A DNA stretch of 64,000 bases, taken from Chitinophagaceae bacterium IBVUCB1 (GTDB taxonomy: Bacteria; Bacteroidota; Bacteroidia; Chitinophagales; Chitinophagaceae). The position numbers were made by a program, and so were the translations under genes. The stretch lies in contig NFUW01000002.1 of assembly GCA_002127285.1 (NCBI GenBank), positions 159,683 to 223,682 of the forward strand. Reading direction: 5' to 3'. Positions 16,192-25,134 of the stretch are shown here, piece by piece. The notes under the pieces are model-generated. The model searched no databases, was not told the DNA's origin, and saw only the letters and a program-made list of their open reading frames with translations. Every line of letters starts with the position of its first letter. The first letter of the stretch is position 1.

Positions 16192-16546
16192 ACTGCCCTG
16201 TACTCAATAGCACCAGCGTACAGGCTTCCATCGCTTTACCACCTTGCGCTTCTACCATCTCTTCCAGTTCTTCGTTTTCAGTGCCGGGGTTGAAGATGAC
16301 ACGCTTGGGTTTCAGCGATAGTATATAGTCGTAGTAGGGTTTTTGGTTAGTGGGATTCAGGTACAGTGTTACGGTATCTACATCATCCATAGCAGGGTGT
16401 TCGTGTATGATGTTTACTTCACCAATTTTGCCCGCACGGTTGCCAATGGCTACCACTTCGTGTCCGTGTGCGGTAAGCCTTGCAGTAGCTATGTGGCTGT
16501 AGCGCGATGGATTTTCAGATGCTCCTAATACAACAGTCTTTTTCAT
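16187..16546 (-). CDS. CoA-binding domain protein (YccU-like)
   Basis: A 119-residue single Rossmann-type domain with the GASENPSRYSHIA nucleotide-binding loop near the start and the NPGTEN motif near residues 86-91. It matches the small bacterial CoA-binding family (E. coli YccU), whose physiological role is unknown. The protein covers the whole domain and has no signal or membrane segment, so it is cytoplasmic. It is convergent with anmK across the inverted-repeat element, which supplies its stop codon. Confidence 0.8.
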   Translation of the reverse strand: MKKTVVLGASENPSRYSHIATARLTAHGHEVVAIGNRAGKIGEVNIIHEHPAMDDVDTVTLYLNPTNQKPYYDYILSLKPKRVIFNPGTENEELEEMVEAQGGKAMEACTLVLLSTGQY

Positions 16547-16635
16547 GCTACAAAATTAATCCATTCCATAGCAATGTGCTTTATACATGTATCATTGCCG
16601 CCTATGGATAGTTTAACAATACATTGAATAGGATA

Positions 16636-16666
16636 TTTGGTAACTTTAAAACAGTTTTAGGTTTTG
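16636..16666 (+). promoter_or_regulatory. Possible promoter of the thiolase gene
   Basis: TTTG at 16636-16639 and TAGGTTTTG from 16658 are 18 bases apart, close to the Bacteroidota -33/-7 pattern. The start codon follows 22 bases later. Confidence 0.35.
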
Positions 16667-16687
16667 ACTTTTCAATTTTAAATTTCT

Positions 16688-17863
16688 ATGCAGGCAGCAT
16701 ACATTATAGCAGGTTATCGTACCGCAGTTACAAAATCTAAACGTGGTGCATTTCGCAACTATCGCTCCGATGATTTGGCCGTAGATGTGATACGTAGTTT
16801 GCTGGCAAGCGTACCGCAATTGGATATAAAACTGATAGACGATGTGATAGTGGGCAACGCCGTGCCAGAGGCAGAGCAGGGCTTACAGGTTGGGCGCATT
16901 ATTGCCAACCGTGCAGTAGGTGAACATGCACCGGGCGTAACGGTTAATCGTTATTGCGCATCGGGGTTAGAAACCATCGCCATCGCAACAGCCAAAATAC
17001 AAACAGGGCAAGCAGAGTGCATCATAGCAGGCGGCACGGAAAGCATGAGCCTTGTGCCTACTGCCGGCTGGCGCACCATGCCCAATTATGATATTGTAAA
17101 AGATAACGGAGATTATTACCTGAGTATGGGGCTGACGGCAGAGCAGGTAGCTAAAGACTACAATGTACCCCGCGATATGCAGGATGCATTTGCTTACTAC
17201 TCTCACCAAAAAGCCATAACGGCTATCAAAGAGGGTTATTTCAAAAAAGGCATTTTGCCACTTACGGTAAAAGAGGTCTTTCTGAATGAAAAGAATAAAC
17301 GTACGGAGCGAGATGTATTGGTAGATACAGATGAAGGGCCACGAGCCGATACCAGTATGGATGCATTGGCAAAGCTGCCTGCCGTATTTGCGCAGGGTGG
17401 TACGGTAACAGCGGGCAATTCTTCGCAGACATCAGACGGGGCTGCATTTGTAATTGTAATGGGCGAAAAACTGATGAACCAATTGGGCTTGCAGCCATGG
17501 GGCAGGTTGGTGGGGTGCGCAGTAGCAGGTGTTGAGCCACGCATTATGGGTATAGGCCCAGTAGCAGCAGTGCCCAAAGTATTAAAGCAAACGGGGCTGA
17601 ACATGGGGCAAATAGATTTGGTAGAACTGAACGAAGCATTTGCTTCTCAGTCGCTGGCAGTGATACGCGAACTGGAATTGAACCCTGATACAGTGAATAT
17701 AAATGGCGGTGCCATAGCATTGGGGCATCCATTAGGTTGTAGTGGTGCCAAGCTGACGATACAAATGCTGCATGATATGGACAGGCTGGGCAAAAAATAT
17801 GGTATCGTTACCGCATGTGTAGGCGGCGGGCAGGGCATAGCAGGCGTTATAGAAAAGCTATAA
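16688..17863 (+). CDS. Acetyl-CoA C-acyltransferase (thiolase)
   Basis: A full-length 391-residue thiolase II. It cleaves 3-ketoacyl-CoA with CoA in beta-oxidation, or condenses acetyl-CoA in reverse. The three catalytic residues are visible: Cys90 in NRYCASGLE, His347 in [11 protein letters not shown] and Cys377 in ACVGGGQG. No FadB-type partner lies next to it, so biosynthetic versus degradative use cannot be settled here. It overlaps the convergent DUF2490 gene by six bases at the 3' end. Confidence 0.9.
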   Translation: MQAAYIIAGYRTAVTKSKRGAFRNYRSDDLAVDVIRSLLASVPQLDIKLIDDVIVGNAVPEAEQGLQVGRIIANRAVGEHAPGVTVNRYCASGLETIAIATAKIQTGQAECIIAGGTESMSLVPTAGWRTMPNYDIVKDNGDYYLSMGLTAEQVAKDYNVPRDMQDAFAYYSHQKAITAIKEGYFKKGILPLTVKEVFLNEKNKRTERDVLVDTDEGPRADTSMDALAKLPAVFAQGGTVTAGNSSQTSDGAAFVIVMGEKLMNQLGLQPWGRLVGCAVAGVEPRIMGIGPVAAVPKVLKQTGLNMGQIDLVELNEAFASQSLAVIRELELNPDTVNINGGAIALGHPLGCSGAKLTIQMLHDMDRLGKKYGIVTACVGGGQGIAGVIEKL

Positions 17864-18631
17864 AGTAATGTAGGCATTCACAATTATGCCCGTATTGTAT
17901 TGATACACTTGCTTGCCACCAACCAAAGCAGCTTGTTGCACTGTTTGGTTAAACGCCCCAATCTCTCCACGTAGCATTTTGTTATATTGATAACCTGCCA
18001 GCACACCGATGCGATTTTGGTCAAACACGTTTTGGTTCACATTCTTTCCGAAACCGATAAATACTTCATCAAACGCTGCGGCATACCATGTATTATCTAC
18101 CATTTTTTTGTGGTTGATGGGTACTGCTGCGCGTAGTTGATAACGCACACGGTTCAGGTACACCCAATCCGTAAGCGTATAGTTGGGTGCTGCTTGGTTT
18201 ATTTTCCCCACAAAGCGTTGCTCTAAGCGAAGGCGGTGGTTCAGCGTCACACGCCCTACATTGCCGTTCCACATCAGTTGTTGCCATATCCTATGCTCGG
18301 GTATATGATACCTGCCTGCTGGGTAGTCGCCATATGGGAAAGTAATGATGTAACCATAGCCAAGCACGGCACTCACCCCGTTTTTGAAATGGTATTGCAC
18401 ACCAACCCTTGTCAATGATTGTTGCCAGTTGGTTATTACATTATCCCTACGCCATTGGTATTCCAGCCATAATGATGTTTTGTGTTTTTTGTCAATATAT
18501 ACTGTGCCAAATGTATTGTACCAGCCAATGGTATTAGGGTCGCTCAGTCGTTGGGCATTTGCGGCTAAGTGTATGGCAAATAAGGCACATAGCAATGCTG
18601 TAGCTTTACTGAATGGTATCATAAACGGCAT
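17858..18631 (-). CDS. DUF2490 family outer-membrane-like protein
   Basis: A 257-residue protein with a signal peptide (MPFMIPFSK then a Leu/Ala core ending NAQ) followed by alternating aromatic beta-strands such as [13 protein letters not shown], the pattern of a small outer-membrane barrel and of DUF2490. Function of the family is unknown. I start at 18631; an ATG at 18622 is equally possible. The frame continues upstream to 18874, but that part is basic, lacks a signal peptide and overlaps the divergent His-rich gene. Confidence 0.75.
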   Translation of the reverse strand: MPFMIPFSKATALLCALFAIHLAANAQRLSDPNTIGWYNTFGTVYIDKKHKTSLWLEYQWRRDNVITNWQQSLTRVGVQYHFKNGVSAVLGYGYIITFPYGDYPAGRYHIPEHRIWQQLMWNGNVGRVTLNHRLRLEQRFVGKINQAAPNYTLTDWVYLNRVRYQLRAAVPINHKKMVDNTWYAAAFDEVFIGFGKNVNQNVFDQNRIGVLAGYQYNKMLRGEIGAFNQTVQQAALVGGKQVYQYNTGIIVNAYITL

Positions 18632-18646
18632 AAAATTTAGATTGAC

Positions 18647-18654
18647 TATATTTG
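18647..18654 (+). promoter_or_regulatory. -7 box upstream of the metal-uptake genes
   Basis: TATATTTG is a perfect match to TAnnTTTG, 28 bases before the TTG start at 18682. No clear -33 box. Confidence 0.35.
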
Positions 18655-18681
18655 CCAGTCGGTTGCTACTGCTAATATACT

Positions 18682-19017
18682 TTGATAAAAAGAATAGGAC
18701 ATATAATTCTTGCTTCATGGCTTGCCATACTCTTGTTGTTTGGCAGCACGCCCAAGGAGTATATCCACGTCTTTGCCAACCACCACGATACGGTTCATAG
18801 CCACCATGAAGAAGATGGATTGGTAATAGAACCCGAACACCACCACTGTAGTTTCTTAAGCTACGCATTACCACTATTCATTAATGATGTACAGGTAATA
18901 AAGCTGCATACACCACGCTTGGTTTATCCTGTATTAAATACTTTTATCAAGATTACCTATGCGCATCATACACCTTTAACCGCTTATCTGCGTGGCCCGC
19001 CTGCCCATTTTTCCTGA
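18682..19017 (+). CDS. Small His-rich exported protein, putative metal binder
   Basis: A 111-residue protein with an N-terminal hydrophobic segment (residues 6-21), so it is exported or membrane-anchored. The next part is very rich in histidine (His29, 34, 35, 39, 41, 42 and 53-55, followed by Cys56), which suggests binding of zinc, copper or another transition metal. The only in-frame start is TTG at 18682, since a stop lies 7-9 bases before it. It sits 67 bases upstream of the TonB receptor gene and 50 bases after the divergent DUF2490 start. Family unknown to me; the role in metal handling is inferred from composition and context. Confidence 0.65.
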   Translation: MIKRIGHIILASWLAILLLFGSTPKEYIHVFANHHDTVHSHHEEDGLVIEPEHHHCSFLSYALPLFINDVQVIKLHTPRLVYPVLNTFIKITYAHHTPLTAYLRGPPAHFS

Positions 19018-19084
19018 GTAATGATGTGGTAAATACTTTGCCCATTCGGGCATAGTGTATCTTTTGTTTTTTTTTAAGCACGAT

Positions 19085-21418
19085 ATGTATCGTCTTTTGA
19101 TGGCTGTATATATATGGTTGGGCTTCTTTCAACCCATATATGCGCAGGATAGTTGTAACATAACTGTTGATTGCAGGGTGGTGGAAACACACAACGGACA
19201 ACCGTTGTATCCTGTATCAGTGTATATAGATGAAATGAAGCGCGAGTTTGAAACCGACGAAGACGGCAGGTTTCAGATAAGCAATGCCTGTGCAGGCAAG
19301 TATCATATTCATTTTCATGCAGCAGGTTACGAGCATCTGGTAAAAGAGCTAAACATCACTGCCAATGCATCGCTAAAGTTCAGCCTCTCGCATATTGACA
19401 ACGAACTGGACGAAGTTATAGTGGCAGACGACCATACCAAAACCATCATACAAAGCAAAAGCAACATGAACCGTATGGATATTGTTGCCAATAGTGGCAA
19501 AACGCTGGGCGATATGTTGCAACGTGTAAACGGGGTATCTGTATTGTCCAATGGAGCAACCATAGCTAAGCCAGTAATACATGGATTGTATGGCAACCGC
19601 ATCATTATTCTCAATAACGGCATCCGTCAGGAAGACCAGCAATGGGGCAGTGAACATGCACCTAATATAGACCCCTTTCTTGCCAATAATATCACTGTAT
19701 TAAAAGGCGCATCAGGCGTGCGATATGGTACAGATGCTATCGGCGGGGTGGTATTGGTAGAACCATCTGTTGTGCGTACCATGCAAGGGTGGGGAGGCGA
19801 GGTAAACTTTGCAGGCTTCAGCAATAATCGTATGGGAGTAGCTTCCGCAACAGTAGAGCATGGCTTTAAATATATTAAAGGTTTAGGCATCAGGCTGCAA
19901 GGTACTTTAAAGCAAGGTGGCAATTATCGTATTCCCGGCCATTGGGCAGCTAACACGGGTACTATGGAAAGCAACTATTCTGCTACACTTGCTTACAAGC
20001 GGGCACACTTTGGAGCAGAAGTGTTTTACAGTCATTTCAATACGCAGTTGGGTGTGTATCGCGGAGCGCATACTGGCAATGAAAAAGACCTGTTGTTTGC
20101 CATTAACAGCGATACGCCAACTATTTATACTGGTTTTACATACAATTTGGCACGCCCCATGCAGCACATAAGCCACGACTTGTGGAAACTGAAACTGAAT
20201 GCAGATAACAGAGCAGGTGCTTTCAGTTTGGTATATGCTTACCAGCACAACTACAGGCAGGAATATGATGTGATACGCGGCAATACCGATAAAGCACAAC
20301 TGAACCTGACACTTAATACCCAAACGCTGAACCTGAACTTTAACCACAAAGCCATTGGCGGCATTACAGGGCAAATAGGCATAGATGGTACTTATCAGGA
20401 AAACTATATGCAGGATGGTGACAGGTTATTTATTCCCAATTATCGCAGTCCGGCTGCTGCCGCGTATATAATAGAGCGATACAGGCTGCGCAAGCTGACA
20501 TTGGAAGCCGGTTTGCGCTATGACTATAAACATTACGAAGTGTATAATCCTGAAGGTAATAATCAGGCTGTAGTGCGCTACGATTTTGATTATAGCAATG
20601 CATCAGGCACCATCGGGCTGAAGTATAAGGTAAAGCCCAATTGGGAGTGGACTGCCACACTTGCCAACGCATGGCGCACACCGCAGGCTAATGAATTGTT
20701 TAGCGCGGGGCTGCATCATAGTGCAGCGCGTATAGAATTGGGCGATAAAAACCTGCTGCCTGAAAAAGCATACAGCCTGAATGTAGAAACCATCTACAAC
20801 CTGCCCGATAAATGGCATGCAGAAGTATCGCTCTACTCGCAATACATCAACGACTTTATCTACCTGAGCCCCGGCGCGGATATACTGACCATCAGAGGGT
20901 ATTTCAAAACCTTCAGTTATCGGCAAACCGATGCATGGTTGAATGGTGCTGACGTATCCGTCAGGTATCAAATCATGAAACCTTTAGAGGCGCATCTCAA
21001 GACGTCTTTTCTGTTTGCAAGGGATATCCAACAGCGAGATTGGCTGATATTGATGCCCGCAGACAGGGTATCGGCAGGATTGAAGCATAGATTCAACATC
21101 AGCAAAACAGTGCAGGATGTGTTTGTGGGTATAGATGCAAGGTATGTATTCAGGCAATGGCGCATACCTGCCAACTTTGATGCCATAGATAACCCACGAC
21201 CGCCTATGGACTACACCGTACTGGATGCGGAGGCTGGAGCATCCATTATGCTGAATGGACATCCTGTGTATTGCAGCATTACGGTGATGAACATGCTGAA
21301 CAAAGCATACAGAGATTATATGGATGCGTTCAGGTACTTTATTAATCAACAGGGAACAAACGCCGTATTAAGGCTGCGTATCCCTTTCAATTTTTACGAA
21401 AATAAATCTAAAATTTAA
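19085..21418 (+). CDS. TonB-dependent outer-membrane receptor
   Basis: A 777-residue receptor that imports a ligand across the outer membrane with energy from TonB-ExbBD. Residues 1-21 are a signal peptide ending PIYAQ. A carboxypeptidase-like beta-sandwich follows (about 24-105), then the plug with VIHGLYGNRIIILNNG and GASGVRYGTDAIGG motifs, then the 22-strand-type barrel. The plug wording and the His-rich neighbour fit metal or metal-chelate receptors better than the SusC nutrient type, and no SusD gene follows. I chose ATG 19085, because it puts the signal peptide at the very N-terminus; a GTG at 19055 would add ten residues. Confidence 0.88.
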   Translation: MYRLLMAVYIWLGFFQPIYAQDSCNITVDCRVVETHNGQPLYPVSVYIDEMKREFETDEDGRFQISNACAGKYHIHFHAAGYEHLVKELNITANASLKFSLSHIDNELDEVIVADDHTKTIIQSKSNMNRMDIVANSGKTLGDMLQRVNGVSVLSNGATIAKPVIHGLYGNRIIILNNGIRQEDQQWGSEHAPNIDPFLANNITVLKGASGVRYGTDAIGGVVLVEPSVVRTMQGWGGEVNFAGFSNNRMGVASATVEHGFKYIKGLGIRLQGTLKQGGNYRIPGHWAANTGTMESNYSATLAYKRAHFGAEVFYSHFNTQLGVYRGAHTGNEKDLLFAINSDTPTIYTGFTYNLARPMQHISHDLWKLKLNADNRAGAFSLVYAYQHNYRQEYDVIRGNTDKAQLNLTLNTQTLNLNFNHKAIGGITGQIGIDGTYQENYMQDGDRLFIPNYRSPAAAAYIIERYRLRKLTLEAGLRYDYKHYEVYNPEGNNQAVVRYDFDYSNASGTIGLKYKVKPNWEWTATLANAWRTPQANELFSAGLHHSAARIELGDKNLLPEKAYSLNVETIYNLPDKWHAEVSLYSQYINDFIYLSPGADILTIRGYFKTFSYRQTDAWLNGADVSVRYQIMKPLEAHLKTSFLFARDIQQRDWLILMPADRVSAGLKHRFNISKTVQDVFVGIDARYVFRQWRIPANFDAIDNPRPPMDYTVLDAEAGASIMLNGHPVYCSITVMNMLNKAYRDYMDAFRYFINQQGTNAVLRLRIPFNFYENKSKI

Positions 21419-21442
21419 AAAAACAATAAAACAACGTTTAGT

Positions 21443-22021
21443 ATGAAAAGCAATATTATCAAATTTTCTTTTGCAGCTGCATTAGCAACCGTATCATTTA
21501 CAGCATGTAAAAAAGACGAAGTAAAAACACCTGAACCGGTAGAGCAGGAATTAATAACTACCGTAAAGCTGAAAGTAACCCGTCTGGATGATATGAGTGT
21601 GAAGACATTTATGTATAAAGTAGAGAATGGTTTTGGAAGCACCACACAAGGCGCTGTAACTATAGACTCTGTAATACTTGCGGCTAACAAAGAGTATAAC
21701 GTAGAAGTAGAACTGCTGAATGAAAAAGAAAACCCTGCGGAAGATGTTACTAAAGAAGTAAAAGAAGAGAGCAACGAACACTTATTTATTTATCAGTCGA
21801 ACCCTGCAACAGGTAATGGTTCAATAGGTTTTGGTATGGGTAATAAAGATGGTAATGGTAACCCATTGAACCAAACCATCAAATTTATTACGGCAAGTGC
21901 AGGCAAGGGCGGATTGACAGTTACCCTGAAGCATGAACCTACTAACAAAGCAGCAACTACCCCCGACGCAGCAGGTGGTGAAACAGATGTGGAAGCTACG
22001 TTCCCTGTCAGGCTGCAATAG
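21443..22021 (+). CDS. Periplasmic lipoprotein linked to the TonB receptor
   Basis: A 192-residue lipoprotein with a clear lipobox (SFTAC, lipidated Cys22) after a hydrophobic signal. Lys-Lys-Asp follows the cysteine. The rest is beta-rich and ends in an Ala/Gly/Thr linker and a final strand. It lies 24 bases after the TonB receptor and before a strong terminator, so the His-rich protein, receptor and lipoprotein probably form one transcript. I do not recognise a named domain; a ligand-capture role is inferred from position. Confidence 0.7.
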   Translation: MKSNIIKFSFAAALATVSFTACKKDEVKTPEPVEQELITTVKLKVTRLDDMSVKTFMYKVENGFGSTTQGAVTIDSVILAANKEYNVEVELLNEKENPAEDVTKEVKEESNEHLFIYQSNPATGNGSIGFGMGNKDGNGNPLNQTIKFITASAGKGGLTVTLKHEPTNKAATTPDAAGGETDVEATFPVRLQ

Positions 22022-22053
22022 CTGAACAATCAATACAGGTATTGTTAAAATTT

Positions 22054-22083
22054 ATACCCGCGAAAAACTTTTTTCGCGGGTAT
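22054..22083 (+). terminator. Terminator of the TonB receptor operon
   Basis: ATACCCGCGAAAA pairs with TTTTCGCGGGTAT around a short loop, followed by TTGTTTTTA. Confidence 0.85.
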
Positions 22084-22128
22084 TTGTTTTTATAGTAAAT
22101 ATGTATATTTAAACAAAGATTAAAGTGT

Positions 22129-22395
22129 ATGATGGCAACGCTGATAGAAAAAGAAGAAGTATCTAATTACACCATTGTGCCTGCGTTTGTAGATAATACA
22201 GAGCATTGGCAGAAAGAATTGCAATATGCTACCCGTTTGGGCAACGAGTTTAAAGGCAAAACGAGTATTACTTTTGAAACCACACAAGGACCACGCAGTA
22301 TAAGTACTACGGTATGGTCTGTTACCGACAGGTTTTTACAGATAAAAGGCGGGCAGAATATACCCCTTAACAGCATTATAGAAGTACATTTTTGA
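22129..22395 (+). CDS. Uncharacterised small cytoplasmic protein
   Basis: An 88-residue protein with no signal peptide or membrane segment. It starts Met-Met, so translation may begin at 22129 or 22132. A charged N-terminal helix is followed by beta strands in the C-terminal half that include SITFETTQGPRSIST. It lies between the lipoprotein terminator and the acyl carrier protein promoter, apparently as its own unit. I do not recognise the family; short conserved proteins of this type occur in Chitinophagia. Confidence 0.6.
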   Translation: MMATLIEKEEVSNYTIVPAFVDNTEHWQKELQYATRLGNEFKGKTSITFETTQGPRSISTTVWSVTDRFLQIKGGQNIPLNSIIEVHF

Positions 22396-22433
22396 TAGTA
22401 AGTGTTTATTTCGGCTAATCCGAATAAGTTTAT

Positions 22434-22441
22434 TAAATTTG
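22434..22441 (+). promoter_or_regulatory. -7 box of the acyl carrier protein operon
   Basis: TAAATTTG matches TAnnTTTG; TTTCGG about 20 bases upstream could serve as a -33 variant. The start codon is 69 bases downstream, leaving a leader of about 60 bases. Confidence 0.4.
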
Positions 22442-22510
22442 CCTACTATTATTAGTGGCAGTTAAACTATTAATTTTAAACGTAGAACCCCACACGTTTT
22501 TTTATATATT

Positions 22511-22765
22511 ATGGATCAGCAGGAAATAATCAGCCGTATCAAGGCATTTATGGTAGAAGATTTTGAGGTAGATGAAGCTGCCATAGTCCCTCATGCCGAC
22601 CTGAAAAGCACGCTTGATCTGGATAGCCTTGATTACATAGACCTTGTAGTTGTTATTGAACAAAACTTCGGATTTAAGGTAAAACCTGAAGACTTTCAGA
22701 CCATGAGTACTATGCAGGATTTCTACGATTACGTTTCTAACAGATTGCATACAGCCAATGCCTGA
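22511..22765 (+). CDS. Acyl carrier protein (dedicated)
   Basis: An 84-residue four-helix acyl carrier protein. Ser39 in the DLDSLD motif is the 4'-phosphopantetheine attachment site. It carries growing acyl chains between the enzymes encoded next to it. The main fatty-acid acpP usually lies beside fabF, so this copy, which heads an operon of an acyltransferase, dehydratase, thioesterase and ketosynthase, is likely dedicated to a special lipid or pigment. It overlaps the next gene by eight bases. Confidence 0.9.
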   Translation: MDQQEIISRIKAFMVEDFEVDEAAIVPHADLKSTLDLDSLDYIDLVVVIEQNFGFKVKPEDFQTMSTMQDFYDYVSNRLHTANA

Positions 22766-23645
22766 TACGGCAACATGGCAAGGACGCTCACGAGGCACGC
22801 CTTTAGGTTACAGAATATTTGTATGGTTGCTGAAAACAGGCGGGCTTAAACCGGCCTACACACTGCTGCATTTCGTTACACTCTACTATCGTTTGTTTAT
22901 AAAATCGGCTACTGAGCCATTGCGTTATCTATACACCGTACGCATGGGCTTCAGCAAGTCGCAAGCATCGGCACTTATCAAAAAAAACCTGATGGTTTTC
23001 GGGCAAACGCTGATAGATAAAATAGCCGTGCTGGCTGGGCAGGGCAACGAGCTTAGTTTTGCACACGAGGGTATAGAGCATATAGAACAACTGGTAAAAG
23101 ACGGTAAAGGTGGTATATTGGTAAGTGCGCATCTTGGCAATTGGGAAACGGCAGGGCATTTATTGAAGCGGGTAGAAGCTGTCATCAATATCGTAATGTA
23201 TGACGGCGAGGGCGAACAAATGAAAGCCTACATGGAGCAGTTTGATAATAAACGCTCTTTCAATATAATTTACATTAGAGAAGACCAGTCGCATATATAT
23301 GAAATGTCGGCCGCGCTTAACAGGAACGAACTGATATGCCTGCATGCCGACCGCTACCGCCCCGGCAATCGTACCATGACGCATAGATTCCTTGGTGAAG
23401 AAGCCCTGTTTCCTGCAGGGCCGTTTATATTGGCATCAAAACTAAAAGCTCCTGTATGCTTTGTTTTTGCTTTTAAAGAGAGTAATTTTCATTATCATTT
23501 TTATGCCTTCAAAAGCAAGACTTATGAGGGAAGGGGTACAGCAGGTATGGAAAAGATGCTGGACGATTATGTAGCATTAGTTGAAAAAATGTTGCGACAA
23601 TACCCCGAACAATGGTTTAATTATTTTGACTTCTGGAAAAAATGA
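22758..23645 (+). CDS. LpxL/HtrB-like lysophospholipid acyltransferase
   Basis: A 295-residue enzyme of the lipid A biosynthesis acyltransferase family, with the His-X4-Glu catalytic motif at His125-Glu130 (HLGNWE). An N-terminal hydrophobic stretch suggests inner-membrane attachment. In lipid A assembly such enzymes move acyl chains from acyl carrier protein; here, between an acyl carrier protein and a dehydratase, it more likely transfers the product of this operon to a glycerol- or sugar-based acceptor. It overlaps the following gene by four bases (ATGA). Confidence 0.82.
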   Translation: MPDTATWQGRSRGTPLGYRIFVWLLKTGGLKPAYTLLHFVTLYYRLFIKSATEPLRYLYTVRMGFSKSQASALIKKNLMVFGQTLIDKIAVLAGQGNELSFAHEGIEHIEQLVKDGKGGILVSAHLGNWETAGHLLKRVEAVINIVMYDGEGEQMKAYMEQFDNKRSFNIIYIREDQSHIYEMSAALNRNELICLHADRYRPGNRTMTHRFLGEEALFPAGPFILASKLKAPVCFVFAFKESNFHYHFYAFKSKTYEGRGTAGMEKMLDDYVALVEKMLRQYPEQWFNYFDFWKK

Positions 23646-24058
23646 GCCAACAGGATATATTACAATACATACCCCAACGTCCGCCTTTTGTAATGATAGA
23701 CAGCATTGCAAAAGCAGATGGTATCGTGTCAGAAACTAACTTTACCATAAGAGAGGGCCATTTGTTTGTAGAAGATGGTACATTTACAGAGCCGGGACTG
23801 GTAGAAAATATGGCGCAAACTGCTGCTGCGGGTACTGGCTATAGCCTGATGCAACAAGGTAAGACCGTGCCGGTGGGTTTTATAGGTGCACTTAAGGGGC
23901 TGAATATTATGGATTTTCCCAAAGTAGGCGATACCATCACTACCGAGGTGAGTTTTAAAAACCAAGTGCTGAATGTGCATATAGTACAAGGCAGGGTTTT
24001 TAACAAAGGACAAGAAATAGCTAATTGCGAACTCAAGATATTTTTGCAAGAATCTTAA
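23642..24058 (+). CDS. FabZ-like 3-hydroxyacyl-ACP dehydratase
   Basis: A 138-residue hotdog protein. His40 and Glu55 match the catalytic His and Glu of FabZ (EGHLF and LVENMAQT), and PQRPPFVMID corresponds to the FabZ PHRYPF region with His replaced by Gln. It should remove water from 3-hydroxyacyl-ACP to make a trans-2-enoyl chain, as needed for polyenes. Housekeeping FabZ normally lies with lpx genes, so this is likely the pathway-specific copy. Confidence 0.78.
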   Translation: MSQQDILQYIPQRPPFVMIDSIAKADGIVSETNFTIREGHLFVEDGTFTEPGLVENMAQTAAAGTGYSLMQQGKTVPVGFIGALKGLNIMDFPKVGDTITTEVSFKNQVLNVHIVQGRVFNKGQEIANCELKIFLQES

Positions 24059-24070
24059 ATAGTAAACGTC

Positions 24071-24700
24071 ATGAAAAAACTAATCGTATTTGCAGCCATG
24101 CTGCTTTCGCTCAATGCCGTTGCACAAAATAAGGCAGATGTATTTAACGATAATAACCCCGTTACATGGTTGGGGTTAGATTTCTCTCAGTTGAAATTTA
24201 TAGGAGATGCATCACAATGGCAGGATGCTGGCGAAATAACGAATAGCCAGATGCGCGATAAGTATTTCCCTTCGTGGAACAGCCTGTTTGTAAACGAAAA
24301 AGACAGGTATAAAGTAGCAGATGCCATCAGGCGTACTGAGGTTAGTTATGCCATAGATGTAACAGAAAAAGCTAATAACAGCCTGAAAGGAAATTTCTTT
24401 GAGAGCGATGCGAATAAATACCAATTGCTGGACGAACAAAAGATTGCGGCACTTGTTAAAAAATACGATTTTAAAGGTAATGCTGGTATTGGTATGATGT
24501 TTTTTGTTGAAGGAATGAGCAAGGGCAGGGAGCAAGCATCTATGTGGGTTACGTTTGTAGATATGAAGTCAAAAACTGTATTATTGACCAAACGTGTAGA
24601 GGGAAAATCAGGTGGTTTTGGTTTTCGTAATTACTGGGCAAAGACTTTTGTGAATGTGTTGAAAGAAATAAAATCGGACTGGAAAAGCTGGAGTAAATAA
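24071..24700 (+). CDS. Secreted protein of unknown function in the acyl-chain operon
   Basis: A 209-residue protein with a typical signal peptide (MKKLIVF to NAVAQ, cleavage near residue 19) and no lipobox. The mature part is mixed alpha/beta with a FFVEGMSKGREQASMWVTF segment. It is 13 bases after the dehydratase gene and 8 before the thioesterase gene, so it is co-transcribed and probably acts in the periplasm on, or as a carrier for, the lipid made by its neighbours. It does not show the LolA pattern. Family unknown to me. Confidence 0.65.
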   Translation: MKKLIVFAAMLLSLNAVAQNKADVFNDNNPVTWLGLDFSQLKFIGDASQWQDAGEITNSQMRDKYFPSWNSLFVNEKDRYKVADAIRRTEVSYAIDVTEKANNSLKGNFFESDANKYQLLDEQKIAALVKKYDFKGNAGIGMMFFVEGMSKGREQASMWVTFVDMKSKTVLLTKRVEGKSGGFGFRNYWAKTFVNVLKEIKSDWKSWSK

Positions 24701-24708
24701 ATACCCAT

Positions 24709-25134
24709 TTGAAAAAAACACTTACACACACCACGGAACTTGAGGTGAAATTCAGCGAGGCAGACCCATTGGGTATTGTTTGGCACGGTCATTTTATCCG
24801 CTATTTTGAAGATGGCAGAGAGGCCTTTGGCAATGCCTATGGTATGAAGTATCTCGATTTTTATCGTAGTGATATAGTCGTACCTATCATTAAAATAGAT
24901 TGCAATTATAAACGCATACTCCGCTACGGCCATAAAATAAGGCTTGAGACGACTTATGAAGATTGTGCTGCTGCCAAACTGTTGTTTCACTACGCCATTT
25001 ACGATGCTAAGAATGATGAACAAGTAGCAACAGGTAGCTCTATGCAGGTGTTTATGCACCGCGAAAGTCTGGAGCTGATGTGGACACTGCCACAATTTAT
25101 GATTGACTGGAAGAAAAAATGGCTCGCAGAATAA
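24709..25134 (+). CDS. 4-hydroxybenzoyl-CoA-type acyl thioesterase
   Basis: A 141-residue hotdog thioesterase. Asp19 in the SEADPLGIVWHGHF segment matches the catalytic Asp of the 4HBT family. It should release or edit acyl chains held on acyl carrier protein or CoA. The only sensible start is TTG at 24709, eight bases after the previous stop; the next in-frame Met would remove the catalytic Asp. Its stop TAA shares a base with an ATG of the ketosynthase gene. Confidence 0.8.
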   Translation: MKKTLTHTTELEVKFSEADPLGIVWHGHFIRYFEDGREAFGNAYGMKYLDFYRSDIVVPIIKIDCNYKRILRYGHKIRLETTYEDCAAAKLLFHYAIYDAKNDEQVATGSSMQVFMHRESLELMWTLPQFMIDWKKKWLAE

